From Streptomyces sp. MMG1533 (GTDB lineage: Bacteria > Actinomycetota > Actinomycetes > Streptomycetales > Streptomycetaceae): a DNA stretch of 64,000 nt. Within the stretch, counting starts at the first letter, position 1. Every line of letters begins with the position of its first letter. Shown here piece by piece: positions 1 to 9,214 of this stretch. The notes beneath the pieces are model-generated. The model was not told the DNA's origin, did not search any database, and saw nothing but the letters and a program-made list of their open reading frames with translations. A program made the translations under genes and the position numbers. The DNA lies in NCBI RefSeq assembly GCF_001279775.1, contig NZ_LGDG01000041.1:1-64000 (forward strand), read 5' to 3'.

Positions 1-240
1 CAGACGGGGTATCAACATATCTGGCGTTGACTTTTGGCACGCTGTTGAGTTCTCAAGGAACGGACGCTTCCTTCGTACTCACCCTCTCGGGCTTTCCTCT
101 GGGCGCTTCCCTTCGGTGTTCCAAACTCTATCAGTGTTTTTCCGGCCCTCTGACCACCGTCCTGCAGGCATGCAGAAGGTGACCCCGAGATAGGATCTGA
201 CAAGTTGGGTGCTGCCAGGCAAGGACGCCGTGCGTCGCTC
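1..240 (-). promoter_or_regulatory. rRNA operon promoter/leader region, reading out of the left edge
   Basis: Read on the minus strand, bases 60-1 run through TTGAGAACTCAACAGCGTGC and then CAAAAGTCAACGCC, which I recognise as the pre-16S leader found upstream of Streptomyces rRNA operons. A -10-like hexamer TAGAGT lies at 130-125 (minus) after an A-rich run. No 16S sequence is inside the window, so the gene should start just beyond the left edge. Identification rests on remembered leader sequence; the exact promoter number is not resolved. Confidence 0.65.
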
Positions 241-301
241 AGCCCCAAGCAGGAGTACGACTGTACACGGGGCCGCGAGACGGGTGCAAATCGATTGAGG
301 T

Positions 302-317
302 TGTGGTCTAGACCACT
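302..317. promoter_or_regulatory. DasR-responsive element (dre) upstream of crr
   Basis: The 16-mer TGTGGTCTAGACCACT matches the DasR consensus (ACTGGTCTAGACCAGT) at 13 of 16 positions, with a perfect 12-bp palindromic core. DasR is the GntR-family N-acetylglucosamine regulator of Streptomyces and is known to bind upstream of PTS genes, including crr-ptsI. The site lies about 117 bp before the crr start, so repression of the PTS operon by DasR, relieved by glucosamine-6-phosphate, is expected. Confidence 0.85.
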
Positions 318-433
318 TATGCGTAAGCTCCCTGCAGAACCGTTACTACATGTGACATACCCTGCTGAAACAGTGCGCCGTCCGGGACAGGCAGCGACGG
401 CCCATAAGAATCTCCACCCCTGGGAGGCTTCCC

Positions 434-883
434 ATGACCACCGTGACGTCCCCGCTTGCCGGACGCGCCATCGGACTGGCAGCAGTGCCCGATCCGGTCT
501 TCTCCGGGGCCATGGTCGGCCCGGGCACGGCCATCGACCCCGTGCGTGAGCCTTCCGAGGCTGTCGCGCCCGTGGACGGAGTCATCGTCTCGCTGCATCC
601 GCACGCCTTTGTCGTCGTCGACGAGACGGGACACGGTGTACTCACCCACCTCGGCATCGACACCGTGCAACTCAACGGCCAAGGCTTCGAGCTGCTCGTG
701 AACAAGGGCGACACCGTCACACGCGGTCAGAGCGTGGTGCGCTGGGACCCGGCCGCTGTCGAGGCCGCCGGCAAGTCTCCGGTCTGCCCGGTCGTGGCAC
801 TGGAGGCCACCGCCGAGGCACTCGGCGAGCTCCGTGAGGACGGCGACGTGAAGTCGGGCGACAGTCTCTTCGTCTGGAAGTGA
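434..883 (+). CDS. crr: PTS glucose-type EIIA component (EIIA-Crr)
   Basis: A 149-residue cytoplasmic phosphocarrier of the phosphoenolpyruvate:sugar phosphotransferase system. It accepts phosphate from HPr and passes it to membrane EIIB/EIIC permeases, in Streptomyces chiefly for N-acetylglucosamine. The family motif HLGIDTVQLNG is present, with His72 as the phosphorylated residue and His57 fifteen residues before it, the same spacing as the E. coli His75/His90 pair. The ATG follows GGGAGG by 7 bp. It precedes ptsI in a two-gene operon and is preceded by a DasR operator. No membrane segments. Length is slightly shorter than E. coli Crr (169 aa). Confidence 0.95.
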   Translation: MTTVTSPLAGRAIGLAAVPDPVFSGAMVGPGTAIDPVREPSEAVAPVDGVIVSLHPHAFVVVDETGHGVLTHLGIDTVQLNGQGFELLVNKGDTVTRGQSVVRWDPAAVEAAGKSPVCPVVALEATAEALGELREDGDVKSGDSLFVWK

Positions 884-890
884 CGTCGGC

Positions 891-906
891 GCCGTCGTAC
901 GACGGC
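891..906. repeat. 16-bp perfect palindrome between crr and ptsI
   Basis: GCCGTCGTACGACGGC lies 8 bp after the crr stop and 56 bp before ptsI. As RNA it could fold into a short stem and may stabilise or attenuate the crr-ptsI transcript. Nothing in the sequence proves either role. Confidence 0.5.
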
Positions 907-962
907 AAGTAGGGACAACCACCGCGGCGGCGGGACCCGCCGCACTATCGGAGACGGGTGAG

Positions 963-2633
963 ATGGAGACAACCCTGCGAGGCGTCGGCGTGAGCCATGG
1001 TGTGGCGATCGGCGAGGTTCGGCACATGGGAACGGCGGTGCTGGAACCGCCTGCCAAGCAGATCCCGGTGGAGGACGCGGAGCGCGAACAGGGGCGCGCC
1101 CGCAAGGCCGTGGAGGCTGTGGCGGCCGACCTGATGGCACGCGGCAATCTGGCCGGAGGCGAAGCCCAGGCGGTACTTGAGGCGCAGGCCATGATGGCCC
1201 AAGACCCCGAACTGATGGCGGACGTGGAGCGACGCATCGCCGTCGGGAGCACGGCCGAGCGTGCGGTGTACGACGCCTTCGCCGCGTACCGGGCCCTGCT
1301 CGCCGGGGCCGGCGAGTACCTGGCCGGTCGGGTGGCCGACCTCGATGACGTGCGGAACCGTATCGTCGCCCGCTTGCTCGGGGTGCCGATGCCCGGTGTC
1401 CCGGACAGCGACGAGCCGTATGTCCTAATTGCTCGGGACCTTGCGCCGGCCGACACCGCTCTTCTGGACCCGACCCTGGTCCTCGGTTTCGTCACCGAGG
1501 AGGGCGGGCCGACCAGCCACAGCGCGATTCTGGCTCGTGCGCTCGGGGTGCCTGCCGTGGTGGCACTGCCCGGCGCGGGTGAACTGGCCGAGGGCACGGT
1601 GATCGCCGTGGACGGGAGCACCGGCGAGATCTTCGTGAACCCCACAGATGAGAGGAAGACGCGGCTGACGGCCGAGGCCGCCGAACGCAAGGCCGCGCTG
1701 GCCGCTTCGACGGGGCCGGGTGTCACCTCCGACGGTCACAAGGTGCCGCTGCTGGCCAATGTCGGTGGTCCGGCCGACGTGCCGGCGGCCGTCGAGGCCG
1801 GGGCCGAGGGTGTCGGTCTGTTCCGTACCGAGTTCCTGTTCCTCGACGACAGCAAGAACGCTCCGTCGGAGGAGAAGCAGGTCGACGCCTACCGACAGGT
1901 TCTCGAGGCGTTCCCCGAGGGTCGTGTCGTGGTGCGTGTGCTGGACGCGGGCGCGGACAAGCCGCTGGACTTCCTCACACCCGCCGACGAGCCGAACCCG
2001 GCGTTGGGCGTGCGGGGTCTGCGGACGCTGCTCGACCACCCTCAGGTGCTGCGCACACAGCTGACCGCGCTGGCCAAGGCTGCCGAGGGGCTGCCGGTCT
2101 ACCTCGAGGTCATGGCTCCGATGGTGGCGGACCGTGCCGATGCGAAGGCCTTCGCCGACGCATGCCGTGAGGCGGGGTTGCAGGCGAAGTTCGGGGCGAT
2201 GGTGGAGATTCCGTCGGCCGCGCTGCGGGCGCGCTCGATTCTGCAGGAGGTCGAGTTCCTGTCCCTGGGGACCAACGACCTCGCGCAGTACACCTTCGCC
2301 GCGGACCGTCAGGTGGGTGCGGTGTCCCGTCTGCAGGATCCGTGGCAGCCCGCGCTGCTCGACCTGGTCGCGCTGTCCGCAGAGGCGGCGAAGGCCGAGG
2401 GCAAGAGCTGTGGTGTCTGCGGCGAGGCCGCGTCCGACCCGCTGCTCGCATGTGTGCTGACCGGTCTCGGTGTCACCTCTCTCTCCATGGGTGCTGCGTC
2501 GATCCCTTATGTCCGGGGGACCCTGGCGAAGTACACGCTGGCGCAGTGTGAGCGGGCGGCGGCGGCCGCTCGTGCTGCGGACAGTGCCGAGGAGGCGCGC
2601 AGCGCGGCTCAGGCGGTGCTGTCCGGCGAATAG
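963..2633 (+). CDS. ptsI: PTS enzyme I (phosphoenolpyruvate-protein phosphotransferase)
   Basis: Enzyme I (556 aa) starts the PTS cascade by taking phosphate from phosphoenolpyruvate and giving it to HPr in the cytoplasm. The N-terminal HPr-binding region is followed by the phosphohistidine domain with GGPTSHSAILARALGVPAVV, where His186 is the active residue, and then a PEP-utilising TIM barrel with the GLFRTEFLF segment and the C-terminal VCGE cysteine motif. Length is typical of the family. The ATG follows GGAGACGGGTGAG. It lies 79 bp after crr, probably on the same DasR-controlled transcript. HPr (ptsH) is not in the window. Confidence 0.97.
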   Translation: METTLRGVGVSHGVAIGEVRHMGTAVLEPPAKQIPVEDAEREQGRARKAVEAVAADLMARGNLAGGEAQAVLEAQAMMAQDPELMADVERRIAVGSTAERAVYDAFAAYRALLAGAGEYLAGRVADLDDVRNRIVARLLGVPMPGVPDSDEPYVLIARDLAPADTALLDPTLVLGFVTEEGGPTSHSAILARALGVPAVVALPGAGELAEGTVIAVDGSTGEIFVNPTDERKTRLTAEAAERKAALAASTGPGVTSDGHKVPLLANVGGPADVPAAVEAGAEGVGLFRTEFLFLDDSKNAPSEEKQVDAYRQVLEAFPEGRVVVRVLDAGADKPLDFLTPADEPNPALGVRGLRTLLDHPQVLRTQLTALAKAAEGLPVYLEVMAPMVADRADAKAFADACREAGLQAKFGAMVEIPSAALRARSILQEVEFLSLGTNDLAQYTFAADRQVGAVSRLQDPWQPALLDLVALSAEAAKAEGKSCGVCGEAASDPLLACVLTGLGVTSLSMGAASIPYVRGTLAKYTLAQCERAAAAARAADSAEEARSAAQAVLSGE

Positions 2634-2660
2634 TGGCCGGACCCGCCGACTGTCGGCCGG

Positions 2661-2694
2661 GAGGGGCGCTCCACCTGCGGGTGGGGCGCCCCTC
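2661..2694. terminator. Bidirectional stem-loop terminator after ptsI
   Basis: A strong hairpin: GAGGGGCGCTCCACC pairs with GGTGGGGCGCCCCTC around a 4-nt TGCG loop. It sits between the ptsI stop and the stop of the convergent minus-strand gene, so it can serve both. Confidence 0.8.
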
Positions 2695-2700
2695 ACGCGT

Positions 2701-3594
2701 TCAGTGGTGGTGTCCCGGCGTCTGCCCCGCGTCGCCGAGGTCGGGCGGCGCGCAATAGTCGACGTCCGATTCCGGGGAGATGAGGTCTCCGGAAGCGATG
2801 TCGGTGCAGTAGGCGTCGAAGACCTCTCCCGCGGTGAGGGGTTCGAGGCCATCTCCGCGCATGCGCCAGCCGTAGATGCGGTCCGGGGTACCGGGAGCGC
2901 TGGTGCGCATGACGAGACCGCCGGGACTCTGGGTGGCGAGGCCGAGGGCCAGGACGGTGGTGAATTCGAGGGCTTCGGCCTCGTCGAGGTGGGTGGCTCC
3001 GTCGGTGTCTTCCTCTGTGCGGAGCACGGACAGGAGCGTTTCCGGAGTTCCCGTGACGCTGCAGACGAGGTGTCGGTCTCCCCGCTGGGCTGTCTCCAGG
3101 ATGCGGACAAGGAGGTGGGAGGCTCGGACGAAGGCCGCGCGGCCGATGTCCTCGCCGCAGGAGGCACAGGCACCGAGGCGGGCCAGCAGGGTGCTCGCGT
3201 ACTCCCACGTGGCCTGCCGGACGGCTTCGTCCACCAGGGCCGGTACCAGGTCGGCCAAGGGCTGGCCGTCGTAGGGGATGGTCGGGCCCGTTGTCGCAAG
3301 TTCCGCTGTGAAGCGTGTGCGGCTCGACTGGATGTCCGGGTCGAGCCCCGCGTCCGTGCAGTACTCGGCGTACTCCTGTGGGTCGAAGAGGGCGACCGTG
3401 GTGTGGCTGCCCTGGGCGGCCCGGGTTTTGAGGAGGTCTTCGACCTGTCGTAGATAGGCTGTGTGATCGTCGAAGGTGAAGCTTCGGTAGCGCCGCATGG
3501 CGCGGAAGTCGTGCTCGTCGGTCAGCAGTCCGATGGTGCCGGCGATTTCGCGGCGCAGGACGCGTCGCATGGTCTGGTGGTCGGTGTGCGCCAT
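2701..3594 (-). CDS. Conserved hypothetical protein (297 aa)
   Basis: Function not recognised. The chosen ATG (3594-3592) follows a GGGGGAA ribosome site; an in-frame upstream start would add 11 residues but has no such site. The protein is soluble-looking, rich in charged and Thr/Ala residues, with no signal peptide or membrane segment. A CASCGED motif near the middle gives a single Cys-x-x-Cys pair, possibly structural. The C-terminus is rich in Asp/Pro/His. It converges on ptsI and has no operon partner. From memory, similar proteins occur next to ptsI in other streptomycetes, with no known role. Confidence 0.8.
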   Translation of the reverse strand: MAHTDHQTMRRVLRREIAGTIGLLTDEHDFRAMRRYRSFTFDDHTAYLRQVEDLLKTRAAQGSHTTVALFDPQEYAEYCTDAGLDPDIQSSRTRFTAELATTGPTIPYDGQPLADLVPALVDEAVRQATWEYASTLLARLGACASCGEDIGRAAFVRASHLLVRILETAQRGDRHLVCSVTGTPETLLSVLRTEEDTDGATHLDEAEALEFTTVLALGLATQSPGGLVMRTSAPGTPDRIYGWRMRGDGLEPLTAGEVFDAYCTDIASGDLISPESDVDYCAPPDLGDAGQTPGHHH

Positions 3595-3639
3595 GGTTCC
3601 CCCTGTGTGCAGTCGATCAATGCTCACTCACAGTAATCG

Positions 3640-4030
3640 GCGGCACTGACAACGGCCTCCGGGCTCGGCCGTCACGGACGAGCCGGCGCTGGGCCAGGCA
3701 GGTCACAGCGATGGTGGTGCCGGAGGCGGTCCAGCCGATCGGACCCGCGGCGATGGCCACGGTGACGGCGAGTGTCCGAGGGTGACGGAGAGTTCCCAGG
3801 AGATCCTGGCGTGCAGCATCTCGGCCAGGGTGAAGGCGGCGGAGAGCGGGACGAGAAGCTTGCGGGCTGCCGCCGTGATGGTGCCGAAGCTGGCCAGGGG
3901 GACCTGGAGGGCGACCACCATCACCTTGTTGAGGACGAGCAGCACGGGTGCGAGCCCGTGTGGTGCGTCGAGGACGCGGTGTGGCCGGCCTCGGACTTCG
4001 CCGTCGTACTGGTGAGTCCGAGGCCACCTA
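3640..4030 (-). pseudogene. Frameshifted remnant of an MFS-type transporter
   Basis: Two minus-strand frames carry membrane-protein-like sequence that would join after a shift. One (about 3960-3790) reads LLVLNKVMVVALQVPLASFG followed by a second hydrophobic stretch ending in AEMLHARISWE. The other (about 3780-3650) reads LAVTVAIAAGPIGWTASGTT. Both look like transmembrane helices of a major facilitator transporter, but most of the usual roughly 400 residues are missing and no single frame is open across the segment. It lies downstream of the acetoacetyl-CoA synthetase gene on the same strand. Assigned as a decayed gene; the family call is tentative. Confidence 0.5.
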
Positions 4031-4060
4031 CGGGGGTTGGCCGGCCCTCCGGGGCTGCGG

Positions 4061-6028
4061 TCAGGCGCGTTTGCGGGCCAGGGCCTCGTAGAAGTGGAGC
4101 AGGTCGAGGTTGTCGATGGAGCCCGGGTTGACGGCCTTCTCCAAGGGGGTGCCCTGGAGCAGGCGCTTCACGGGCACCTCGATGCGCTTACCGGTGAGGG
4201 TGTGCGGGATGCCGGGCACCTCGATGACCTCGTCGGGGATGTGGCGGGGAGAGAGTTGTTCGCGGATGACCTGCTTGATGCGGTTCAGGAGGGCTTCGTC
4301 CAGGACGGCTCCCGGGATCAGATGCACGAAGAGGGGCATCCAGTAGCCGCCGTCGGGCTGTTCGATGCCGATGACGAGCGATTCCTTGATCTCGGGGAGG
4401 CGTTCGACGGCTTCGTAGATGTCGGCCGAACCCATGCGTACGCCCTGGCGGTTGAGCGTCGAGTCGGAGCGGCCGTGGATGACGACCGAGCCGCGCGAGG
4501 TGACGGTGATCCAGTCTCCGTGGCGCCACACTCCGGGGTAGGTGTCGAAGTAGCTGTCGTGGTAGCGGCTGCCGTCCGGGTCGTTCCAGAAGTGGATCGG
4601 CATGGACGGCATGGGGTTGGTGACGACGAGCTCGCCGACCTCGTCGACCAGGGGCTTTCCGCTCGGGTCCCAGGACTGCAGGTCGGTGCCCAGCCCGGGG
4701 GCCTGGAGCTCGCCGATGTACACGGGGAGGGTCGGTACGGCTCCCGCGAAACAGGAGCAGACGTCCGTACCGCCGCTGACTGAGGCGATCCACAGGTCAT
4801 CGCGGACCTCGTCGTGGAGCCAGCGGAATCCGTCGGGCGGCAGGGGCGAGCCGGTGGTGGCGACGCATCGCACCTTGGAGAGGTCGTGGTCACGGCCGGG
4901 GCGCACGCCGGCCTTGCGGCAGGCCATGACGTACGCGGCCGAGGTGCCGTAGAGCGTGGCTTGGGTGCGTTCGGCGACCCGCCACTGGGCGCCTGTGTCG
5001 GGATAGCCCGGGCTGCCGTCGTAGAGCACGATCGTGGTGCCCGTGAGGAGGCCGGAGACGAGGAAGTTCCACATCATCCAGCCGGTGGACGTGTACCAGA
5101 AGAAGCGGTCCTCGGGGCCCAGGTCGCAGTGCAGGCCGAGCTGCTTGAGGTGTTCCACGAGGATGCCGCCCTGGGACTGGACGATGGCCTTGGGCAGGCC
5201 GGTCGTGCCCGAGGAGTAGAGCACCCACAGGGGGTGGTCGAAGGGCACCTGCTCGAAGACGGGGTCCGTGTCGGCGGACGTCAGGTCCGACCACTCCAGC
5301 GCGCCTTCGGGAGCCCGGGTGCCGAGGAGAGGGATGTGGACGACGGCGCGCAGGGTGGGCAGTTCGCCCCGCAGTTCGGCGACCGTGTCGCGGCGGTCGT
5401 GTTCCTTGCCGCCGTAGCGGTAGCCGTCGACGGTGAACAGGACCACCGGTTCCACCTGCTGGAAGCGGTCAAGGACGCTGCGGGCGCCGAAGTCGGGAGC
5501 ACAGGACGTCCAGACCCCACCCACGGCGGCCGTGGCCAGGAGGGCGACGACGGCCTGCGGGATGTTGGGGAGGTAGCCGCTGACGCGGTCTCCGGGGCGT
5601 ACGCCGAGGGCGCGCAGCTCGGCGGCCAGGGAGCCGACCTGGCGGCGCAGCTCGGACCAGGTGACCGGGCGCGGGTCGTGGGTCTCGTCGACGTGGAGAA
5701 GGGCCGGTTCGTCCGCGCGGGTCTCGGCGGCGCGCAGGGCGTGCTGGGCGTAGTTCAGGGTCGCCCCGGCGAACCACTGGGCACCGGGCATCGAGCGGTC
5801 GCCGAGCACGCGCGCGCAGGGGGTCGAGAAGCGTACGTCGAACCACTCCGTGACGGCTTTCCAGAACGTGTCCAGTTCGTCGACCGACCAGCGGTGCAGT
5901 GCGGGGTAGCCGCCGTCGGAAGGGGCACCGTGGTGCTCGGCTGCCCAGGCCTGGAATCTGGTGACCTGTGCCTGGGCGATGCGTTCCGGATCGGGCTGCC
6001 AGAGCGGCTGGGGGTTCACGGTCGACAT
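4061..6028 (-). CDS. Acetoacetyl-CoA synthetase
   Basis: A 655-residue ANL-superfamily enzyme that activates acetoacetate with ATP and CoA. The AMP-binding P-loop YSSGTTGLPKAIVQSQGG lies near residue 270. Downstream are the GGTDVCSCF and GELVVTNPMPSMP segments typical of acetoacetyl-CoA synthetases, and the C-terminal LTGKRIEVPVK motif has the catalytic lysine that is often acetylated. The ATG at 6028 follows GGGAG at a good distance; the open frame continues 59 residues upstream but without a ribosome site. Length matches the family (about 650 aa). Divergent from the alpha-glucosidase gene. Acetyl-/propionyl-CoA synthetase is less likely because of the long N-terminal domain and these motifs. 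Confidence 0.9.
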   Translation of the reverse strand: MSTVNPQPLWQPDPERIAQAQVTRFQAWAAEHHGAPSDGGYPALHRWSVDELDTFWKAVTEWFDVRFSTPCARVLGDRSMPGAQWFAGATLNYAQHALRAAETRADEPALLHVDETHDPRPVTWSELRRQVGSLAAELRALGVRPGDRVSGYLPNIPQAVVALLATAAVGGVWTSCAPDFGARSVLDRFQQVEPVVLFTVDGYRYGGKEHDRRDTVAELRGELPTLRAVVHIPLLGTRAPEGALEWSDLTSADTDPVFEQVPFDHPLWVLYSSGTTGLPKAIVQSQGGILVEHLKQLGLHCDLGPEDRFFWYTSTGWMMWNFLVSGLLTGTTIVLYDGSPGYPDTGAQWRVAERTQATLYGTSAAYVMACRKAGVRPGRDHDLSKVRCVATTGSPLPPDGFRWLHDEVRDDLWIASVSGGTDVCSCFAGAVPTLPVYIGELQAPGLGTDLQSWDPSGKPLVDEVGELVVTNPMPSMPIHFWNDPDGSRYHDSYFDTYPGVWRHGDWITVTSRGSVVIHGRSDSTLNRQGVRMGSADIYEAVERLPEIKESLVIGIEQPDGGYWMPLFVHLIPGAVLDEALLNRIKQVIREQLSPRHIPDEVIEVPGIPHTLTGKRIEVPVKRLLQGTPLEKAVNPGSIDNLDLLHFYEALARKRA

Positions 6029-6240
6029 GGGGCGGCTCCCGGACTGTGCGCGTCGTGTGCGTCCTCCGCGCACGGGCTGGGTGTGCGCGTGACGCGGCTG
6101 ACATGGACGATGCCATGTGATCAACTCCTGCACCAGGGCGTGCCCCACATAGTCCGTGTCGTGAAGATGTGGTCCCAGCACGGGTGAACGGCAGTTGAAC
6201 GACACGCAATCGTGGGCCAGTCAGTGGCAGGCTGAGCAGC

Positions 6241-8607
6241 ATGGACGGTCGTGACCTGGTGCGTTCGGTGAAGGCGATCGGTTCGGCGGGGGCGGCCCAA
6301 GGGTTGCGTACCGTACGGGCCGCATGGCGCAGGAGGCGTACCGACGCCTCCGGGCTGCCGCCGCGGGGGGCCGAGCGGGCACGAGTGCCCGGGCCGGTGC
6401 GGGACGCGGAGCCCGGGCCCGGGGGTGGTGTCGTCCGGTTCAACCGCTCCGCACTGCGGATCACCGTCGCCTTGAACGGGGCTGTGTTCTGGGGTTGGGA
6501 CGGGGTCGGTCCTGAGCCGTCGTACGGGCTCGCGAACCCCTGCCCCGAGCCGGACCCGCGGGCGGTGCTGGAGCCGGACAAGGACGGCGGCTGGCGGGTC
6601 GTGGCCGAGCGGGTGACGGTCATCGTCTCGCGGCACGGGGCGGTCGAGGTACGTACGCCCGGAGGGGTGACGCTGCGCCGGGATCTGCCGCCCCGGTGGT
6701 GGGAGCCGGTCGGCGGCGGCCCGGCGCGGTGGATGCAGCGCTCGGAGGTGACCGCCGACGCGCGGTTCTTCGGGCTCGGTGGGCGCGCTTGCGGACCCCG
6801 GCTGCGCGACGGGACGTACCGGCTGTGGAACACCGATCCCGGCCACCCCTTCGGCCCCGGCGACGACCCGCTGTACGTCACGATGCCGGTGCAGCTGGTC
6901 GTGGCCGACGCGGCCACGCATCTGGCGTTCCACGACACCTCGTGGGACGGCACGGTCACCCTTCGGGAGGGCGAGGAGGGCGCCGGGTCCGGACACGACC
7001 GGGCAGGCACGTGCGAGCTGAGGATGGATGGCGGGCCGCTGCGCTGCTGGGTGATGGTGGGGACCCCCGCGCGCGTGCTGCTCGCCTGGGCCTCGCTCAC
7101 CGGGGCACCGGCGCTGCCGCCGGCTTGGGCGCTCGGTCACCATCACGCGCGGTGGGGCTTCGGCAGTGAGCAGGAGGTGCGGCGGATAGTTTCGGGCTAC
7201 CAGGAGCGGGGGCTGCCCCTCGATGTGGTCCACCTGGACATCGATCACTACGACGCACACCAGGTGTTCACCGTCGATCAGGATCGCTTCCCCAAGTTGC
7301 CGGTGCTGGCCGAGGAGTTGCGGCGGGACGGGATCCGGCTGGTGTCGATCGTCGACCCCGCGGTCAAGGCCGAACCGGGCAACGCCGTGTTCGACGCCGG
7401 GGTGGACGGGAATGCGTTCGTGCGGGACGCGGCCGGCCGGCTCGTGCGCGGCGTCGTGTGGCCCGGAGAAACCGTCCATCCAGACTTCACGCACGCGCGC
7501 GTGCGTGAGTGGTGGGGGCGCCTCTACGCGGAGCGACTCGCACAGGGATTCTCGGGCTTCTGGCACGACATGAACGAACCCACCTCGTTCGCCGCCTTCG
7601 GGGAGTCGACGCTGCCGCGGTCGGCCAGGCACTCGCTGGAGGGACGGGGCGGGGACCATCGCGAGGCGCACAACGTGTACGCGCTGTGCATGGCCCGGGC
7701 GGCGTACGAGGGACTGCGCGAGCTGGCTCCTCAGGAGCGCCCTTTCATCTTCTCGCGCTCCGGCTGGGCGGGGATGCAACGCTACGGCGGGACATGGTCC
7801 GGCGACGTCGCCACGGGCTGGCCGGGGCTGCGGGCGTCGCTGTCCCTGGTCATGGGGCTGGGGCTGTGCGGGGTGCCGTATTCGGGGCCGGATGTGGGCG
7901 GCTACGACGGAAGTCCGTCGCCCGAGCTGTTTCTGCGGTGGTTCCAACTGGGCGCGTATCTGCCGCTCTTCCGCACGCACGCGAGCCTTCGGGCCGGGCG
8001 CAGGGAGCCCTGGGAGTTCGGTGCCGACGTACTGGAGCACGCGCGCGTGGCGCTCGTCGAACGCCGACGACTGCTGCCGTACTTCGTGACACTGGCGCAC
8101 CTGGCCCGGCGTACCGGGGCGCCCTATGTGCGGCCGCTGTGGTGGTCGGCGCCCGAGGACCGCGCGCTGCGTGACTGCGAGGACGCGTTTCTGCTGGGCG
8201 ACTGCCTGCTGGTGGCGCCGGTGCTCGATCCGGGCGCGGACCGGCGTGCGGTGCAGTTGCCCCGGGGGCGCTGGTACGACACGGCGACGGGGCAGGCCTA
8301 CGAGGGGCCGGCTCAGGTCCTCGTGGACGCTCCCCTGTCACGGATCCCGGTACTCGTGCGGGCGGGCGCCGTCATCCCGGTGCGCGGTGACGACGGCGGT
8401 CTGGAACTGGAGGTCTGGGCGCCAGCCCGGGGACGCGTCGGGGGCGGGCTGGTGGTGCCGGACGCGGGCGACGGCTGGGACGAGCCTGAGATCGAGCGCT
8501 ACGTCGCCCGCTGGGAGGGCTCGCGAGTGGTCGTCGAGCGGGAGGGTGAGGGCGGCGTGAGCGAGCCGCCTCACCCGGTGCGCATACGGGGACTGGAGAC
8601 GGACTGA
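6241..8607 (+). CDS. Glycoside hydrolase family 31 alpha-glucosidase-like enzyme
   Basis: A 788-residue GH31 protein, probably cleaving terminal alpha-linked glucose or xylose. The family signature WHDMNEP has the catalytic nucleophile Asp443, and WSGDV contains the likely acid/base Asp522. Upstream, VVHLDIDHYD and the ALGHHHARWGF segment are typical of the barrel, and the Ala/Pro-rich tail fits the C-terminal beta domains. No signal peptide is evident at the N-terminus, which argues for a cytoplasmic enzyme working on imported oligosaccharides. The start ATG has only a weak ribosome site (GGCTGAG). Ends 2 bp from the convergent Nudix gene. Exact substrate cannot be read from sequence. Confidence 0.9.
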   Translation: MDGRDLVRSVKAIGSAGAAQGLRTVRAAWRRRRTDASGLPPRGAERARVPGPVRDAEPGPGGGVVRFNRSALRITVALNGAVFWGWDGVGPEPSYGLANPCPEPDPRAVLEPDKDGGWRVVAERVTVIVSRHGAVEVRTPGGVTLRRDLPPRWWEPVGGGPARWMQRSEVTADARFFGLGGRACGPRLRDGTYRLWNTDPGHPFGPGDDPLYVTMPVQLVVADAATHLAFHDTSWDGTVTLREGEEGAGSGHDRAGTCELRMDGGPLRCWVMVGTPARVLLAWASLTGAPALPPAWALGHHHARWGFGSEQEVRRIVSGYQERGLPLDVVHLDIDHYDAHQVFTVDQDRFPKLPVLAEELRRDGIRLVSIVDPAVKAEPGNAVFDAGVDGNAFVRDAAGRLVRGVVWPGETVHPDFTHARVREWWGRLYAERLAQGFSGFWHDMNEPTSFAAFGESTLPRSARHSLEGRGGDHREAHNVYALCMARAAYEGLRELAPQERPFIFSRSGWAGMQRYGGTWSGDVATGWPGLRASLSLVMGLGLCGVPYSGPDVGGYDGSPSPELFLRWFQLGAYLPLFRTHASLRAGRREPWEFGADVLEHARVALVERRRLLPYFVTLAHLARRTGAPYVRPLWWSAPEDRALRDCEDAFLLGDCLLVAPVLDPGADRRAVQLPRGRWYDTATGQAYEGPAQVLVDAPLSRIPVLVRAGAVIPVRGDDGGLELEVWAPARGRVGGGLVVPDAGDGWDEPEIERYVARWEGSRVVVEREGEGGVSEPPHPVRIRGLETD

Positions 8608-8609
8608 GG

Positions 8610-9146
8610 TCAGACGTACCGGCCCTCGAACCAGGCCCGCGCAGCCAGCGTGTGCAGGGGGAAGGCGAGCTCCTCGGGCCTGCGCAGGAGGTGCCAGCCC
8701 TCCGTCTCGTCCGTGGCCGCGGAGGTCGGGAGGCCGTCGACCGGGCGCTCCGGCAGGACCCCGAACAGCAGGAGGTGCCCGTCGGGGGAGCTCAGCGCGT
8801 CGACGAGCCGTACGTCGCGGCTCGCCGCGTCGATGCCGGTTTCCTCCTTGAGCTCACGGACGAGGGCCTGCCGCCAGTCCTCGCGGTCGTCGATGTAGCC
8901 GCCGGGCAACGCGATGCCTCCGCGCGCGGGAGCGATGGTTCGCGTGATGACCACCAGGGCGGTGCCCTGCGTGTCGTACACGGGCTGGAGGGCCACCGCG
9001 ACGGGGAGCGGATTGCGGTAGGCGACGGTGGTACAGGCCGGACAGGTGCGGGGCCAGCCGGAGACGCCCTCTCCGTAGGGAGCTCCACAGGTCGAACAGT
9101 GGGAGCCGGGCGCGGAGTTGGGTATGGAGTGCTGAGTTTCGGACAC
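8610..9146 (-). CDS. Nudix hydrolase with N-terminal zinc ribbon
   Basis: A 178-residue Nudix-fold pyrophosphohydrolase. The complete Nudix box is GYIDDREDWRQALVRELKEE followed by TGI, matching G-x5-E-x7-REUxEExGU. The N-terminus has two Cys-x-x-Cys pairs (CSTCG and CPAC), a zinc ribbon as in NADH pyrophosphatase NudC and related proteins, but the protein is much shorter than NudC. Likely substrates are nucleoside diphosphate derivatives; the actual one is unknown. Converges with the GH31 gene, and its upstream neighbour on the same strand (the VanX-like gene) is 68 bp away. Confidence 0.9.
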   Translation of the reverse strand: MSETQHSIPNSAPGSHCSTCGAPYGEGVSGWPRTCPACTTVAYRNPLPVAVALQPVYDTQGTALVVITRTIAPARGGIALPGGYIDDREDWRQALVRELKEETGIDAASRDVRLVDALSSPDGHLLLFGVLPERPVDGLPTSAATDETEGWHLLRRPEELAFPLHTLAARAWFEGRYV

Positions 9147-9214
9147 GCGGCGGACTGTATCCGATCAGCGGAAGGGCGTCTTCCGGAGGTGCCCCGGTAG
9201 CTGTGGGCCGGGGC

